Shown here: piece by piece, positions 1 through 9,406 of the stretch
How positions within the stretch are numbered: the stretch's first letter is position 1
How the letters are laid out: each line of letters starts with the position of its first letter
Assembly: GCA_009695205.1 (NCBI GenBank)
Contig: SIBK01000005.1
Span: 59,215-123,214, forward strand
Direction of reading: 5' to 3'
Length of the DNA: 64,000 nucleotides
From: Pedosphaera sp.
GTDB lineage: Bacteria; Verrucomicrobiota; Verrucomicrobiia; Limisphaerales; UBA9464
The notes under the pieces: generated by a model
Told to the model about the DNA's origin: nothing
The model's database searches: none
The model's input: only the letters and a program-made list of their open reading frames with translations
Position numbers and translations under genes: made by a program

Positions 1-2706
1 GAGCGATCCACACTCGCCTTCTGTCTCGATCACGCCCCGGGGGAACCCACCTCCTGGCTTTCCGCCTGGAGTATCATTGGAGAAACATTCCGGAAATGCC
101 ACCGCGAGATCGCTGCGATGCCCGATGCGCGTGTGAGCGTTGATCTCTTGCCTCGCGACCGCCGGCACTCGCGGTTTGGGCCCGGATCGGAACTCGGCCA
201 TCTGGAAGCGTATTGGACCCGGCCGCGACCGGCCGCATGGGTGGGGGTGGTCGATGCTCATGGCCAAACAGGGTTCGATTTCGATACACCTCCGATACCG
301 ACCCAGATCCGCCTGGCCATTTGCCCGACGCCGGAGGATGAGGCCGAACTTGCAGCCGCCGAAATCACCAAGCACGTCCGACAGGGCGTCCGGTACCGTG
401 AGATCGCTGTTCTCTTTCGATCGCTTGATCCCCATCTACCCGCATTCCGTCGCGCATTTCGACGAGCCGGCATTCCAAGTTTCGTGGACCAACGAGAGCC
501 CGCCGGGCATCACCCGGTCGCTGAATTGACGCGGGGTGCCCTTCGGACGGTGGCTCAAGGATGGCGGCACGAAGACTGGTTCGGTGCCCTAAAGTCTGGG
601 CTCGTCGATGCCAACGATTCCGCGCTCGACCGGCTGGAAAATGAGGCGATCCGGCGCGGCTGGGACGCCGCGGACTGGTCGCGATCGCACACTGATATTG
701 CTGAAGAACTTGACGTCCTTCGTGCCAAAGTGGTCCGCCCATTCGCAACGTTGTTGCAAACGCTCGGTCCCCGCCCTTCGGGGACCTTGCTGGCCGCAGG
801 GTTGCGGAGTTTCTGGATGGAGCTCGCTGTTGCCAATACACTCACGGAGGTCACCGCACAAGCCTTCGGCGCCTTAGCCCAGACAGACCTGAATCACTCG
901 GTGCTCACCGCACTCGACGCCTGGCTCCAGGATGTCGAACAGGCTTTCCATGATGAATGCATGACGTTGGCGGAATGGCTGCCGGTGCTCGAAAGCGCCC
1001 TGGGAAATTTGACGGTTGGACTCGTCCCTCCGGCTCTCGACCAAGTCCTAATCGGTACCGTAGACCGCTCCCGAAATCCAAATCTGCAACTGGTATTCTT
1101 GCCAGGCTGGAACGAAGGCTACTTCCCCGCCGATAACTCCAGGCATCCCCTCCTGTCGCCGGAGGAAGGGGACGCCCTCGAGCGGGCGGGAGTATTTCTA
1201 GGGAGCGGCCGACGACAAATGGGCCACGAGCGGTTCCTCGCCTACATCGCCCTCACTCGCTCCCGAAGTCGAGTCGTCGTTTCTTACTCCCGACGTGATA
1301 CTGCGGGCAAGGAACGCACGCCCTCGCCACTGCTCGATTCGTTGAAAAAGCTGTTTCCAGGACTCACCGCTGAATCGTGGAGCGCTCCGGGTCTGGCTGC
1401 CGCCAGCTCCCTGTCCGACACGAGCCCGGCTCCACAGGAACGGCTCATCCAGGCGGTCTCTTCCGCGGTCTTCGGCGATGAGTTGCGAAGCTCAGTGAGT
1501 CGAATGGAACAATTCGCCGCCTGCCCATTCCAGTTTTACGCCGTTTCGGTGCTCCGCCTCAACGAGCGCGAGGAATTCGAACTAAACGCCCGGGAACGAG
1601 GTTCGTTCCAGCACGAAGTATTGTCACAATTTCACGCGTTAACGCGTATGGAAAACAAACCTTGGCGAGCCTATAATCAAACAGAAATCAACGAACGGAT
1701 CCAACGAATCGGTCTCGAAGTCGCGTTAACGTTCCGACACGGACTCCTCCAATCCGATGCGCCCTCCCGACACCGCGCCCAATACCTGATCCGCGATCTG
1801 ACTCGGCTGGTAACGACGCTCGTGCAGTGGATGAGCTCCTTTACCCTGGATCCCATCGCAGTCGAACTTCCGTTCGGCTTGCCGGGTGCCGCGCTGCCCG
1901 CCTGGAAATTGGATCTCGGAAACGGACGGCGCCTGGCTCTTCAGGGAAAGATTGACCGCATCGACGCCTATCACGATCCCGTCACCCAAAAGAATTGGGT
2001 CTTCATCGGCGACTACAAATCGACCCCGAAAAAATTCGAACCCTGGCGCGCCGCCACAGGATTACAAATCCAGCTTCCATCCTACCTCGCCGCACTCCTC
2101 GAATTGTTGGCGGAATACCGGAGGCGGCCGATGACGCCTGAAAATGCGAGGCCCACCGGAGATGATTCGACCGCCGGTGCTGTCGCGCCCGAACTCCTGG
2201 CCGCGTCACCCGTCGCGGCGGGCATGGCCTACATCCCCTTGCGGCCAAGGCCCGCGAGGCAACGACCCGAAGATGCCGGTGAATTGGCCTACGACGACGG
2301 ATTCGTTCATCGCGGTCGGTTCGACATCGCTGCCTTGGAATGGCTCGCAGATCCACGGAAAGACCGCACGGCTCAGTTTCGCCTGGATCTCAAGAAGGAT
2401 GGCAGTCCTGGAAAACGAGGGGATCTGCTCACTTCGACCGATTTCAACCAACTCCTTGACGCGCAACGCAACGTGCTCCGCGAATTGGGCCGTCGCATCG
2501 TGTCCGGCGAATCCGCCCCGTCTCCATTTAAGCATGGGACCGAAACCGCGTGTGATCACTGCGATTTTACAAACGTCTGCGGATTCGATCCGGGAACCAT
2601 GGCATTCCGGAAGCCCACCGCCGCTGCGAGTGCAGTCCAAAACCCCGACGCGTGTCCGCCGACCGGCGCGCCAGGCAATGCGCGGAATACAGTTTATCCG
2701 CGGTAA
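1..2706 (+). CDS. AddB/RexB-like helicase-exonuclease, 5' end outside window
   Basis: The frame is open from base 1, so the ATG at 118 is internal and the gene starts upstream of the window. About 900 residues are visible. The middle carries UvrD-type C-terminal features (FLPGWNEGYFP, then IALTRSRSRVVV). The C-terminal third is a PD-(D/E)XK RecB-like nuclease with GDYKS. One early cysteine (AACPFQFY) plus CDHCDFTNVC (C-x2-C-x5-C) matches the four-cysteine iron-sulfur staple of AddB nucleases. By family, it processes double-strand breaks with an AddA partner. The next gene is convergent folK, so an addA partner, if any, is upstream or elsewhere. The subfamily is inferred. Confidence 0.8.
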   Translation, partial: ERSTLAFCLDHAPGEPTSWLSAWSIIGETFRKCHREIAAMPDARVSVDLLPRDRRHSRFGPGSELGHLEAYWTRPRPAAWVGVVDAHGQTGFDFDTPPIPTQIRLAICPTPEDEAELAAAEITKHVRQGVRYREIAVLFRSLDPHLPAFRRAFRRAGIPSFVDQREPAGHHPVAELTRGALRTVAQGWRHEDWFGALKSGLVDANDSALDRLENEAIRRGWDAADWSRSHTDIAEELDVLRAKVVRPFATLLQTLGPRPSGTLLAAGLRSFWMELAVANTLTEVTAQAFGALAQTDLNHSVLTALDAWLQDVEQAFHDECMTLAEWLPVLESALGNLTVGLVPPALDQVLIGTVDRSRNPNLQLVFLPGWNEGYFPADNSRHPLLSPEEGDALERAGVFLGSGRRQMGHERFLAYIALTRSRSRVVVSYSRRDTAGKERTPSPLLDSLKKLFPGLTAESWSAPGLAAASSLSDTSPAPQERLIQAVSSAVFGDELRSSVSRMEQFAACPFQFYAVSVLRLNEREEFELNARERGSFQHEVLSQFHALTRMENKPWRAYNQTEINERIQRIGLEVALTFRHGLLQSDAPSRHRAQYLIRDLTRLVTTLVQWMSSFTLDPIAVELPFGLPGAALPAWKLDLGNGRRLALQGKIDRIDAYHDPVTQKNWVFIGDYKSTPKKFEPWRAATGLQIQLPSYLAALLELLAEYRRRPMTPENARPTGDDSTAGAVAPELLAASPVAAGMAYIPLRPRPARQRPEDAGELAYDDGFVHRGRFDIAALEWLADPRKDRTAQFRLDLKKDGSPGKRGDLLTSTDFNQLLDAQRNVLRELGRRIVSGESAPSPFKHGTETACDHCDFTNVCGFDPGTMAFRKPTAAASAVQNPDACPPTGAPGNARNTVYPR

Positions 2707-2731
2707 AATACACGAGGTCAGGTACTGCCCA

Positions 2732-3295
2732 TCACTCCAAGTTTGGTCCTTGCCCTACGGCCACTGAGTCCGCCTGCGTCGCGATCCGTCGGAGGTCCGG
2801 GTCTGCTGGGAGGTTGGCTAGCAATTGAGACACGGACCGACCTTCGCCCGGCAGCATTAGATCCGCAGCAATCTCCCGGAGTGGCTCGAGCACGAATCGC
2901 CGCAGGTGCGCCCTTGGATGCGGCAAAACCAGGCCAGGCCCATTGCGAATCTCATCCCCCCACGCAATCAGATCAAGATCGAGCGACCGCGCCTCGTTCA
3001 TCACTCCCTTTGGACGCCGCCCGAACTCTTTCTCCCATTGCTGCAAGAGCGCCAAAAATGTTTCGGGAGTTTCGTACTTCGAAACGTTCATGCCCACGAC
3101 TGCATTTACGAATCGAGGGGAATCCGGCGGACAGTCCACCGGCGCGGAACCCCACAACGACGACGAGACGAATCCATCCGGTGCCGCATGGCGGAGCCGC
3201 TCGATTGCCCGTCGCACTTGCGCCGCCGGATCTCCGAGGTTCGAACCCAATGCCACGTACGCGGTCGTCGGTCCTGGCGGGTGCTTGGAGTGCAT
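2732..3295 (-). CDS. folK: 2-amino-4-hydroxy-6-hydroxymethyldihydropteridine pyrophosphokinase
   Basis: FolK transfers pyrophosphate from ATP to the pterin precursor of folate in the cytoplasm. The protein shows YVALGSNLGD at the N-terminus, the R-x-LDLDLI signature in RSLDLDLIAWGD, and PHPRAHLRRFVLEPL, all family hallmarks. The track ORF begins at 3382 inside dapB. The ATG at 3295 (MHSKHPPGPT) is preferred because homology begins just after it and it leaves a 27-nt gap after dapB. It is the last gene of the minus-strand run that starts with rhaA, and it ends 25 nt from the convergent AddB-like gene. Confidence 0.9.
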   Translation of the reverse strand: MHSKHPPGPTTAYVALGSNLGDPAAQVRRAIERLRHAAPDGFVSSSLWGSAPVDCPPDSPRFVNAVVGMNVSKYETPETFLALLQQWEKEFGRRPKGVMNEARSLDLDLIAWGDEIRNGPGLVLPHPRAHLRRFVLEPLREIAADLMLPGEGRSVSQLLANLPADPDLRRIATQADSVAVGQGPNLE

Positions 3296-3321
3296 CGGCA
3301 CGTCTCTAACCTCGGTAGCAC

Positions 3322-4056
3322 TCACCGCAGACCCAGCACATCCTGCATGTCGTAAATCCCCGGTGAGCGTCCCGACACCCACTGGGCGGCTCGCAATGCG
3401 CCGTTGGCAAAGGTCTCCCGACTGCTCGCCTTATGCGTCAATTCGACTCGCTCACCGTTGGCCGCAAAAATTACGATGTGATCGCCCACCACATCCCCAC
3501 CCCGCAGGGCATGGATGCCAATCTCGGAATTCGTCCGCTCCCCCGTGATGCCCTTCCGACCATGCCGCAAGACGTCATCGAGCTGCACTTGACGCACCTT
3601 TCCCAGTATTTCGAGTAACGTTGTCGCCGTGCCGCTCGGAGCATCTTTCTTCAAACGGTGATGCATCTCCACCACTTCCAGATCGAATCCCGGCCCAAGA
3701 ATTTCGGCCGCCTTTTGCGTCAGCCAAAACAAGGTGTTGACGCCAGTCGAATAATTGGACGCCCAGACGATGGGTAGGCTGGATTCATAGCTGCGGATCT
3801 GTTGTTTCTCCTCCTCGGAATGGCCGGTCGTCCCGATCACCAACGCCTTTCCGCGCTCCGCGCACAACGCCGCAACCCCTGCCGTCACCGAATGAAAGGT
3901 GAAATCGATCACGACATCCGCGCCATCCATCACCGAGCGCAGATCGTCGCCAATGTCCACCGCAGCGGCGACCTGAAGTCCGGGCATCTGTTGGGCGCAC
4001 GCCAGCAGGGTTTGCCCCATGCGCCCCTTCGAACCATTAATAATCACTCGTTTCAT
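3322..4056 (-). CDS. dapB: 4-hydroxy-tetrahydrodipicolinate reductase
   Basis: DapB makes tetrahydrodipicolinate with NAD(P)H in the lysine/diaminopimelate pathway that feeds peptidoglycan. The N-terminal dinucleotide motif is GSKGRMGQ. The catalytic and substrate loop EMHHRLKKDAPSGTA is a near-perfect match to the family signature. The start at 4056 (MKRVIING) gives 244 residues, close to the usual length; the 24 extra residues in the longer track ORF have no family resemblance. It lies downstream of the rhamnose-type transporter with a 105-nt gap, so it may have its own promoter. Confidence 0.93.
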   Translation of the reverse strand: MKRVIINGSKGRMGQTLLACAQQMPGLQVAAAVDIGDDLRSVMDGADVVIDFTFHSVTAGVAALCAERGKALVIGTTGHSEEEKQQIRSYESSLPIVWASNYSTGVNTLFWLTQKAAEILGPGFDLEVVEMHHRLKKDAPSGTATTLLEILGKVRQVQLDDVLRHGRKGITGERTNSEIGIHALRGGDVVGDHIVIFAANGERVELTHKASSRETFANGALRAAQWVSGRSPGIYDMQDVLGLR

Positions 4057-4161
4057 CGAGACCGGAGTAAACCCGGAAGACGGCGCAATGCGAAGCCCGA
4101 TTCTCAACCGATCCCGACGGGCTGCCATTTTCTGATTGTCCCTCCGGGTCCTGCGTGCAAG

Positions 4162-5187
4162 TTAGGAAGTTGACCTCGGACGTTCGCATGCGGTAGCGGT
4201 CGACGTGATCAACATGCCCGGCAGGCGTGGCAGCGCGAGCGATGCAAGGAGCAACAAGCCCGTGACGATTCCGGAGAGTTCCGAAGCCGTGCTGAGTGTT
4301 GCTGGGAGGCGTGTAAGTCCGTTCCCCAAGACGCCCAACACAGCGACCCCGAGCACGGTGCCGGCGACACTACCGCGTCCGCCAAAAATGCTGGCGCCTC
4401 CCAGCACCACGGCAGTGATCGCCGCGAGTTCGTATCCGGCGCCGGCGTCGGCCTTCGCCGTGCCGAATCGCGCGGTATAGGTCAGGGCGGCCAGACCCGC
4501 CATTGCACCCGCGAGGCAATACGCACACGCCACGCGGCGTTGGACGGGGAGTCCGGCATACTCGGCGCCCTCGGCGGAAAAGCCGATCGCTCGGATTGAT
4601 CGGCCCCAGGTGGTTTGGTGGATGAGTAGCGCGATGCCCAGACCGGTCATCAGAAGGAGCCAGGCCTGTGCGGGCAGGCCGCCCCATTCGCCTGTGCCTA
4701 TGAAAAGGAAGGATTCCGGAAAACCCGTAAACGCATCCGTCCCCTGAGTGATTGCCTCCGCCAATCCCCGGAAGAGGGAGTAGGTGCTCAAGGTGACAAT
4801 CAACGGAGGCAGGCGAAGACGTGTGATCAATACGGCATTCAGGCCGCCACCGGTTAGGCCAACGACAACGGAGCCGACAGCCGCAATCGGCCAGGCGACA
4901 CCAACATCCCGCCAGAGTTTTCCGAAAAGAACCGCACAAAGTCCAAGCAAGGAACCCACGGAAAGATCGATGCCACCCGTCAAGATCACCGGCAACATCA
5001 CCAAGGCCAGCATTCCAATTTCAACGGAATGCCGAATGATATTAACACCGTTGTCCGCGGTGAGGAACCGGCGTCCGTACAAACCAAAGAAGATCAATTC
5101 GATCGTCAGCAAGAGCATCAACCCCGATTCGTGACGGAAACGGAAGTTTGATAAGTTCCGAATTGAGGTGGCGAAATTTGATTGCAT
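4162..5187 (-). CDS. Sugar ABC transporter permease (RbsC/RhaP-Q type), second copy
   Basis: A 341-residue polytopic membrane protein of the BPD_transp_2 family. The signature PVILTGGIDLSVGSLLGL sits after the second hydrophobic segment, and the C-terminal half has the glycine-rich GGASIFGGRGSVAGT loop typical of ribose and rhamnose permeases. It is the second of two permeases following one ATPase, 20 nt after the first, so the importer is probably a permease heterodimer. The neighbouring rhaA suggests L-rhamnose as substrate; that is inference from context. Confidence 0.88.
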   Translation of the reverse strand: MQSNFATSIRNLSNFRFRHESGLMLLLTIELIFFGLYGRRFLTADNGVNIIRHSVEIGMLALVMLPVILTGGIDLSVGSLLGLCAVLFGKLWRDVGVAWPIAAVGSVVVGLTGGGLNAVLITRLRLPPLIVTLSTYSLFRGLAEAITQGTDAFTGFPESFLFIGTGEWGGLPAQAWLLLMTGLGIALLIHQTTWGRSIRAIGFSAEGAEYAGLPVQRRVACAYCLAGAMAGLAALTYTARFGTAKADAGAGYELAAITAVVLGGASIFGGRGSVAGTVLGVAVLGVLGNGLTRLPATLSTASELSGIVTGLLLLASLALPRLPGMLITSTATACERPRSTS

Positions 5188-5207
5188 GGCAGGGGATTGA
5201 TCTGGGG

Positions 5208-6155
5208 TCAGGCTGCCTGAGAGCGGGATCCCTGTTTTGGGCGTCCGAGACCATCGGCCATCACCGCGGCAAGAATGATGGCTCCGTGGACGGCTTTGTC
5301 CCAGTAAGGCTTGGCGCCGAGATACGTAAGCGCCGGGCTGATGCTAACCAGCAGGAGAGTGGCTGGGAGCAGGGCGAACAATCGGCCTCGCCCCCCCGAC
5401 ACAGCGAACCCGGCAACAACCGCAGCAGCGACCCCCTCGAGTTCCAGAAGGCGTCCGGTGTTGGGATCAATCTGGGGAGATTGTACGAGATTAAGGGCCG
5501 CGGCGAGTCCGGTCAGGACTCCACACAGAACAAACGCCGAAAAGGTTGTGCGTCCTGGTGAAATTCCCGTGAGGCGTGCAGCTTCGGGATCGGAACCGAC
5601 GGCATGAAGGTGTCGACCCGCCGCGAGGTTTTTTTGAGCCCAGGCGAGAGATGCGAGAATGACGAGAGCGGTCAGAACGACGGTCCATTGACCGGGCACC
5701 ATGGAGAGGCTGAACCACTGGGAGTTATCGGGCAGATTAATGAAAACGCCTTGTTGACCGAGGCGCAGGGATTCGCGCCACGTGACCATCGTTGCGAGCG
5801 TCACCACGATGGAAGGCAAGCGAAGGGTTGCTACTAAGAAACCGTTGATCACACCGCCACAGAGGCCGGTCACGATTGCGACGGCCACGATCACCGCAGG
5901 AGTGGGCGCGGAGTGTGAGGCGTGACCAGCGGCGACGCTTGCGACGGCGTAGAGAGAGCCCACCGAGATGTCGATGTTGCGGGTAAGGATGACGAGGGCG
6001 ATGCCGCAGCCCACGAGGAGTTTGGGTGCCGAGGAAGTCAGACGCGATAGCAGGGGTTGTGGTGAAAAGAAGTCTGGTGCAAACACGGCGAGCCCCAGCC
6101 ATAGGATGACGAGGACGCCAGCCACCGTTAATTCGCGAGAACTCCACTTCAGCAT
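5208..6155 (-). CDS. Sugar ABC transporter permease (RbsC/RhaP-Q type), first copy
   Basis: A 315-residue permease of the same family as its downstream neighbour, with VILTRNIDISVGSLYAVAS and the late GGRGRLFALLPATLLL loop. Hydrophobic segments are spread along the whole chain. It overlaps the end of the ATPase gene by 7 nt, which argues for coupled translation. With the ATPase and the second permease it would form a CUT2-class carbohydrate importer. The substrate is inferred to be L-rhamnose from the adjoining isomerase. Confidence 0.88.
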   Translation of the reverse strand: MLKWSSRELTVAGVLVILWLGLAVFAPDFFSPQPLLSRLTSSAPKLLVGCGIALVILTRNIDISVGSLYAVASVAAGHASHSAPTPAVIVAVAIVTGLCGGVINGFLVATLRLPSIVVTLATMVTWRESLRLGQQGVFINLPDNSQWFSLSMVPGQWTVVLTALVILASLAWAQKNLAAGRHLHAVGSDPEAARLTGISPGRTTFSAFVLCGVLTGLAAALNLVQSPQIDPNTGRLLELEGVAAAVVAGFAVSGGRGRLFALLPATLLLVSISPALTYLGAKPYWDKAVHGAIILAAVMADGLGRPKQGSRSQAA

Positions 6156-7696
6156 GGTTGATCCCCGGGTTCCTGATTTCCCAGAGCGGCCCTCATCAAC
6201 TGTGCGGCGCTGGGTTGACCGTCGAACATGGCCGTCAGAGTTCCCAATCGCATAACACCAATCCGGTGACTCAGAGCGAGTATTTCGGCCAGTTCGCTCG
6301 AAATCAAAAGCACGGCAAGTCCCTCATCGACGAGGCTCCGGATATGCTGGTGGATTTCAGACTTGGCTCCGACATCCACACCTTGGGTTGGCTCGTCCAG
6401 AATGAGCACCTTCGGGTTCGTCGCCAGCCAACGGGCCATGGCAACCTTTTGCTGGTTGCCCCCACTCAACGTACTCGCTTCAGCACCGCTGCCAGCCGTC
6501 TTGATGTCCAGCCGGCGGATATACTGTTCCGCCAGGGTTTTTTCAGCGTCCGGGCGCAGCCATCCCATGGGAAATATCCGAGACTGCACGGACATCGAAA
6601 TATTCTGAGCAACGGGAAGGTCCAAAATGATTCCATGCCTGCGCCGATCCTCCGGCAGGTACCCGATCCCAAGCGCAACGGCCGCTGCCGGGGATGAAAT
6701 CGTTACGGGGACTCCGTCCAATCGGATTTCGCCGGTATCAGCCGGGGTCAGCCCAAAGAGCATCCGGGCTAGCTCGGTTCGCCCGGCGCCGACCAGCCCG
6801 GTTAATCCCACAATTTCGCCCGCGCGAATATCGAACGTGACGTTGCGAACTCCGCTGACGTCACAGCCCAATGCGTGAACGGTCAGGCGATTCGGCGCAC
6901 TCGCGGGCGGGATTGCGATTGGAGTACGTTCCACGCTTCGTCCCACCATCCAACGGATCAAATCTGCCTCGTCGAAACCTTGGCAAATCGATGTCCCGTC
7001 CGGGCCGCTCGTTCTGACCAGTTCGCGGGTCACAACACTTTCGCCATCGCGGAGAACAGTTACTCGATTGGCGATTTGGAAGATCTCCTCAAGCCGGTGT
7101 GAAATATAGATAATGCCCGATCCGTTGCGACGGAGGTCATCGACGACGCCAAACAAGAGCTCCTGCTCCGGTTGCGTCAGAGACGCCGTGGGCTCATCCA
7201 TGATGAGGATCTTCGCACCGGCTCCGATGGCGCATGCGATCTCAACCAATTGTTGCTGGGGCATTGAGAGATCGTAGACGGCGGTTTCGCCTGTGAATCC
7301 GGCTCCAACTTGACGGAGCAGAGACGTGGCGACTCGACGTCGCTCGGAGTGGCGGACCCGACGAAACGGTGATGTAGACTCGAGCCGCAAGCCGATATTT
7401 TCGGTGACAGTGAGATCTGGGAAAAGCGCCGGTTGTTGATAGATGCAGGCAATCCCAAGGCTCCGGGCAATCGCGGGGGTCAATCGTGAAATCGGATGTC
7501 CCCCAACCGCCACCGTCCCGGCGTCGGGCATATGGGCACCGGTGATCACTTTGATCAGAGTCGACTTTCCGGCGCCGTTGCCACCGAGGAGCGCGTGGAC
7601 CTCGCCTGGACGCAAATCGAAGGACACGCTGTTCAGGGCGGTCACGGCGCCAAACGCCTTCTTAATCCCGCTGAGCTGTAGCAGGGGTGACGTCAC
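6149..7696 (-). CDS. Sugar ABC transporter ATP-binding protein, two nucleotide-binding domains
   Basis: This is the ATPase subunit of a CUT2-class sugar importer, with two ABC domains in one chain. Domain 1 has GGNGAGKST and ILIMDEPTASL. Domain 2 has the degenerate P-loop GLVGAGRTE, then LSGGNQQKVAMARWL and LILDEPTQGVD, as in RbsA and RhaT. The track places the start at 7792, but a GTG at 7696 forms a GTGA overlap with the rhaA stop and gives 515 residues, the normal family length, so that start is chosen. Both permeases follow directly. Confidence 0.9.
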   Translation of the reverse strand: MTSPLLQLSGIKKAFGAVTALNSVSFDLRPGEVHALLGGNGAGKSTLIKVITGAHMPDAGTVAVGGHPISRLTPAIARSLGIACIYQQPALFPDLTVTENIGLRLESTSPFRRVRHSERRRVATSLLRQVGAGFTGETAVYDLSMPQQQLVEIACAIGAGAKILIMDEPTASLTQPEQELLFGVVDDLRRNGSGIIYISHRLEEIFQIANRVTVLRDGESVVTRELVRTSGPDGTSICQGFDEADLIRWMVGRSVERTPIAIPPASAPNRLTVHALGCDVSGVRNVTFDIRAGEIVGLTGLVGAGRTELARMLFGLTPADTGEIRLDGVPVTISSPAAAVALGIGYLPEDRRRHGIILDLPVAQNISMSVQSRIFPMGWLRPDAEKTLAEQYIRRLDIKTAGSGAEASTLSGGNQQKVAMARWLATNPKVLILDEPTQGVDVGAKSEIHQHIRSLVDEGLAVLLISSELAEILALSHRIGVMRLGTLTAMFDGQPSAAQLMRAALGNQEPGDQPC

Positions 7697-8982
7697 GCTC
7701 GTTGAACTCGAGTCTGTATTTCGTAGCGTCGCACATCGCTGAGCCAGGCCTCTCCGATGGGGACATCCAGACGTTTGCAGTGCTCGTTCCAAACGGCGCC
7801 GACTGGCAACAACCGGGACTCTTCCTGCAGCGCGAGTCTGGCGGTTCGGTCTCCGGCAATCTCGGCCTCACGGATTCCCGGAGGTTCCAATAGAGCAATC
7901 AACAACGCCCGGAGGAGATTGCGCGCGCCAATCACCCAGGCGGCAATTCGATTGATGCTGGCATCAAAATAATCGAGACCAAAATGAACTCGCCCCAAAA
8001 GGCCGTTCGCCACCACTTCCCGTGTCATGGCGAGAAGTTCATCCCCGAAGGTGATCACGTGATCGCTATCCCAACGCACGCCACGACTGACATGAAGCAG
8101 AATTTCCGGAAGGAACTGCAGCACGCTGGAGATCTTGTCGGCGATGGATTCCGTCGGGTGAAAATGCCCTGAATCGAGGCACAGCATTTTCCGTCGAGTC
8201 AGCGCGTATCCAAAATAAAACTCGGCGGAACCCACCGTGCACGATTCTGCTCCGATTCCAAAAAGCTTGGGCTCGACAGCATCGCGCAGGTGATCGCCCG
8301 GATACCGCTTCTGAAACACCGCGTCGAGTGATTCAGCGAGGCGTTCACGCGGCCCCTGACGGTCCGCCGGGGTGTCCTTAAACCCATCTGGAATCCACAC
8401 GTTGCTAATGCAGGGTGTGTGCAATGCGCGCCCCATGGCCGCCGCAATCGCGCGCGACCGACGGCAGTGAGTGATCCAGAACTGCCGGACGGCGGCGTCG
8501 GGATGCGACAGCGTAAATCCATCCGCTGCCCTGGGGTGAGCAAAGCACGTCGGATTAAAATCCAGACCCAGACGGCGCTCTGCAGCCCAGGCGATCCAAG
8601 TCCGAAAGTGCTCGGGCGCCACCTCGTCGCGATCCACCGGCCGGTTGCCGAAGTCCCCATACATCGCGTGCAGGTTAATGCGATGGTTTCCCGGAATGAG
8701 CGCCAATGCCTGGTCTAGATCCGCTCTCAGTTCTTCGGCATTGGTCGCACGTTCAGGGTGATTCCCGGTCACGGCGAGGCCGCCCCCAATGGGTCCCCGA
8801 GCGTTTTCAAAACCACAGACATCGTCGCCCTGCCAACAGTGAACCGATACGGCAATGCCGGCGAGCGCCCGCAACGCAACCTCGACATCGACACCTCTCT
8901 CCGCGAATTGATCGCGGGCACACGAGTAGGCCGGGTCGGAGGTGTCACGACTGCGTTGCCGGGACGGGGGGTGTGTCTTCAT
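7693..8982 (-). CDS. rhaA: L-rhamnose isomerase
   Basis: It converts L-rhamnose to L-rhamnulose with divalent metals. The 429-residue protein aligns by eye along its length with E. coli RhaA: SVHCWQGDDVCGFEN, GLDFNPTCFAHP, KLFGIGAESCTVGS, the metal-binding DSGHFHPTE and RWDSDHV, and FFDASINRIAAWVIG-like text near the C-terminus (here YFDASINRIAAWVIG). It is the first gene of the minus-strand run and overlaps the ABC ATPase by 4 nt. No rhamnulokinase, aldolase or substrate-binding protein is present in the window, so the rest of the pathway must lie elsewhere. Confidence 0.94.
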   Translation of the reverse strand: MKTHPPSRQRSRDTSDPAYSCARDQFAERGVDVEVALRALAGIAVSVHCWQGDDVCGFENARGPIGGGLAVTGNHPERATNAEELRADLDQALALIPGNHRINLHAMYGDFGNRPVDRDEVAPEHFRTWIAWAAERRLGLDFNPTCFAHPRAADGFTLSHPDAAVRQFWITHCRRSRAIAAAMGRALHTPCISNVWIPDGFKDTPADRQGPRERLAESLDAVFQKRYPGDHLRDAVEPKLFGIGAESCTVGSAEFYFGYALTRRKMLCLDSGHFHPTESIADKISSVLQFLPEILLHVSRGVRWDSDHVITFGDELLAMTREVVANGLLGRVHFGLDYFDASINRIAAWVIGARNLLRALLIALLEPPGIREAEIAGDRTARLALQEESRLLPVGAVWNEHCKRLDVPIGEAWLSDVRRYEIQTRVQRA

Positions 8983-9406
8983 TTTGGAGGTGTGAGCTCA
9001 ATACCCGTCCTCAACTTCGCCCTCTCCCGGGAGAGGGAGCCCTGTAGTCACGGACGGGAGTCCGCGCACATTTTTCCGTCCAGGAATGACCAATCTCTTC
9101 GCCAAAGGACGCAGAGTTGTCGACGACAGTTCCGAGGAACGAATTTCCTACGGACATGGCACTGACGAACCCGCTCCTTGGGGAAGAGGGCAGGGTGAGG
9201 GCGAGTGTCGAATCCATTTTCAGCCCGGCCAGAAACTCTGATTTTTGCTTTCCTGCGATCTTAATCCAGCGAAAAAGCGACTTCAATCACGATGAGGGTG
9301 CGTCCCGCATCGGATGAGGGGATAGAATTCACCCCACCGACGAGGATGGCGGGCAATCGTGCCGACTTGAATGCCTTGGCCGGATCCCGCAGGGTCACGC
9401 CCGCCA
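8983..9406. other. Intergenic region between divergent rhaA and radical SAM gene
   Basis: About 420 nt with no convincing gene. It should hold the promoters for both flanking genes, but no clear -35/-10 pair was seen. The ORF at 9011-9286 on the minus strand reads through repeat-like sequence (its translation contains TLALTLPSSP and SPGRGRS) and is not called as a gene. Confidence 0.6.
9011..9286. repeat. Probable dispersed intergenic repeat with perfect palindrome
   Basis: The segment contains the perfect 18-bp palindrome CCCTCTCCCGGGAGAGGG at 9020-9037 and a second C/T-rich block on the minus strand (CGCCCTCACCCTGCCCTC) near 9190-9207. Translations such as LTLPSSP and SPGRGRS are commonly produced by REP- or MITE-like intergenic repeats. 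Only one copy lies in the window, so its dispersed nature is inferred. Confidence 0.4.

Noticed and set aside
9011-9286. 91-residue minus-strand ORF
   Set aside because: Its translation is typical of intergenic repeat sequence rather than a protein.
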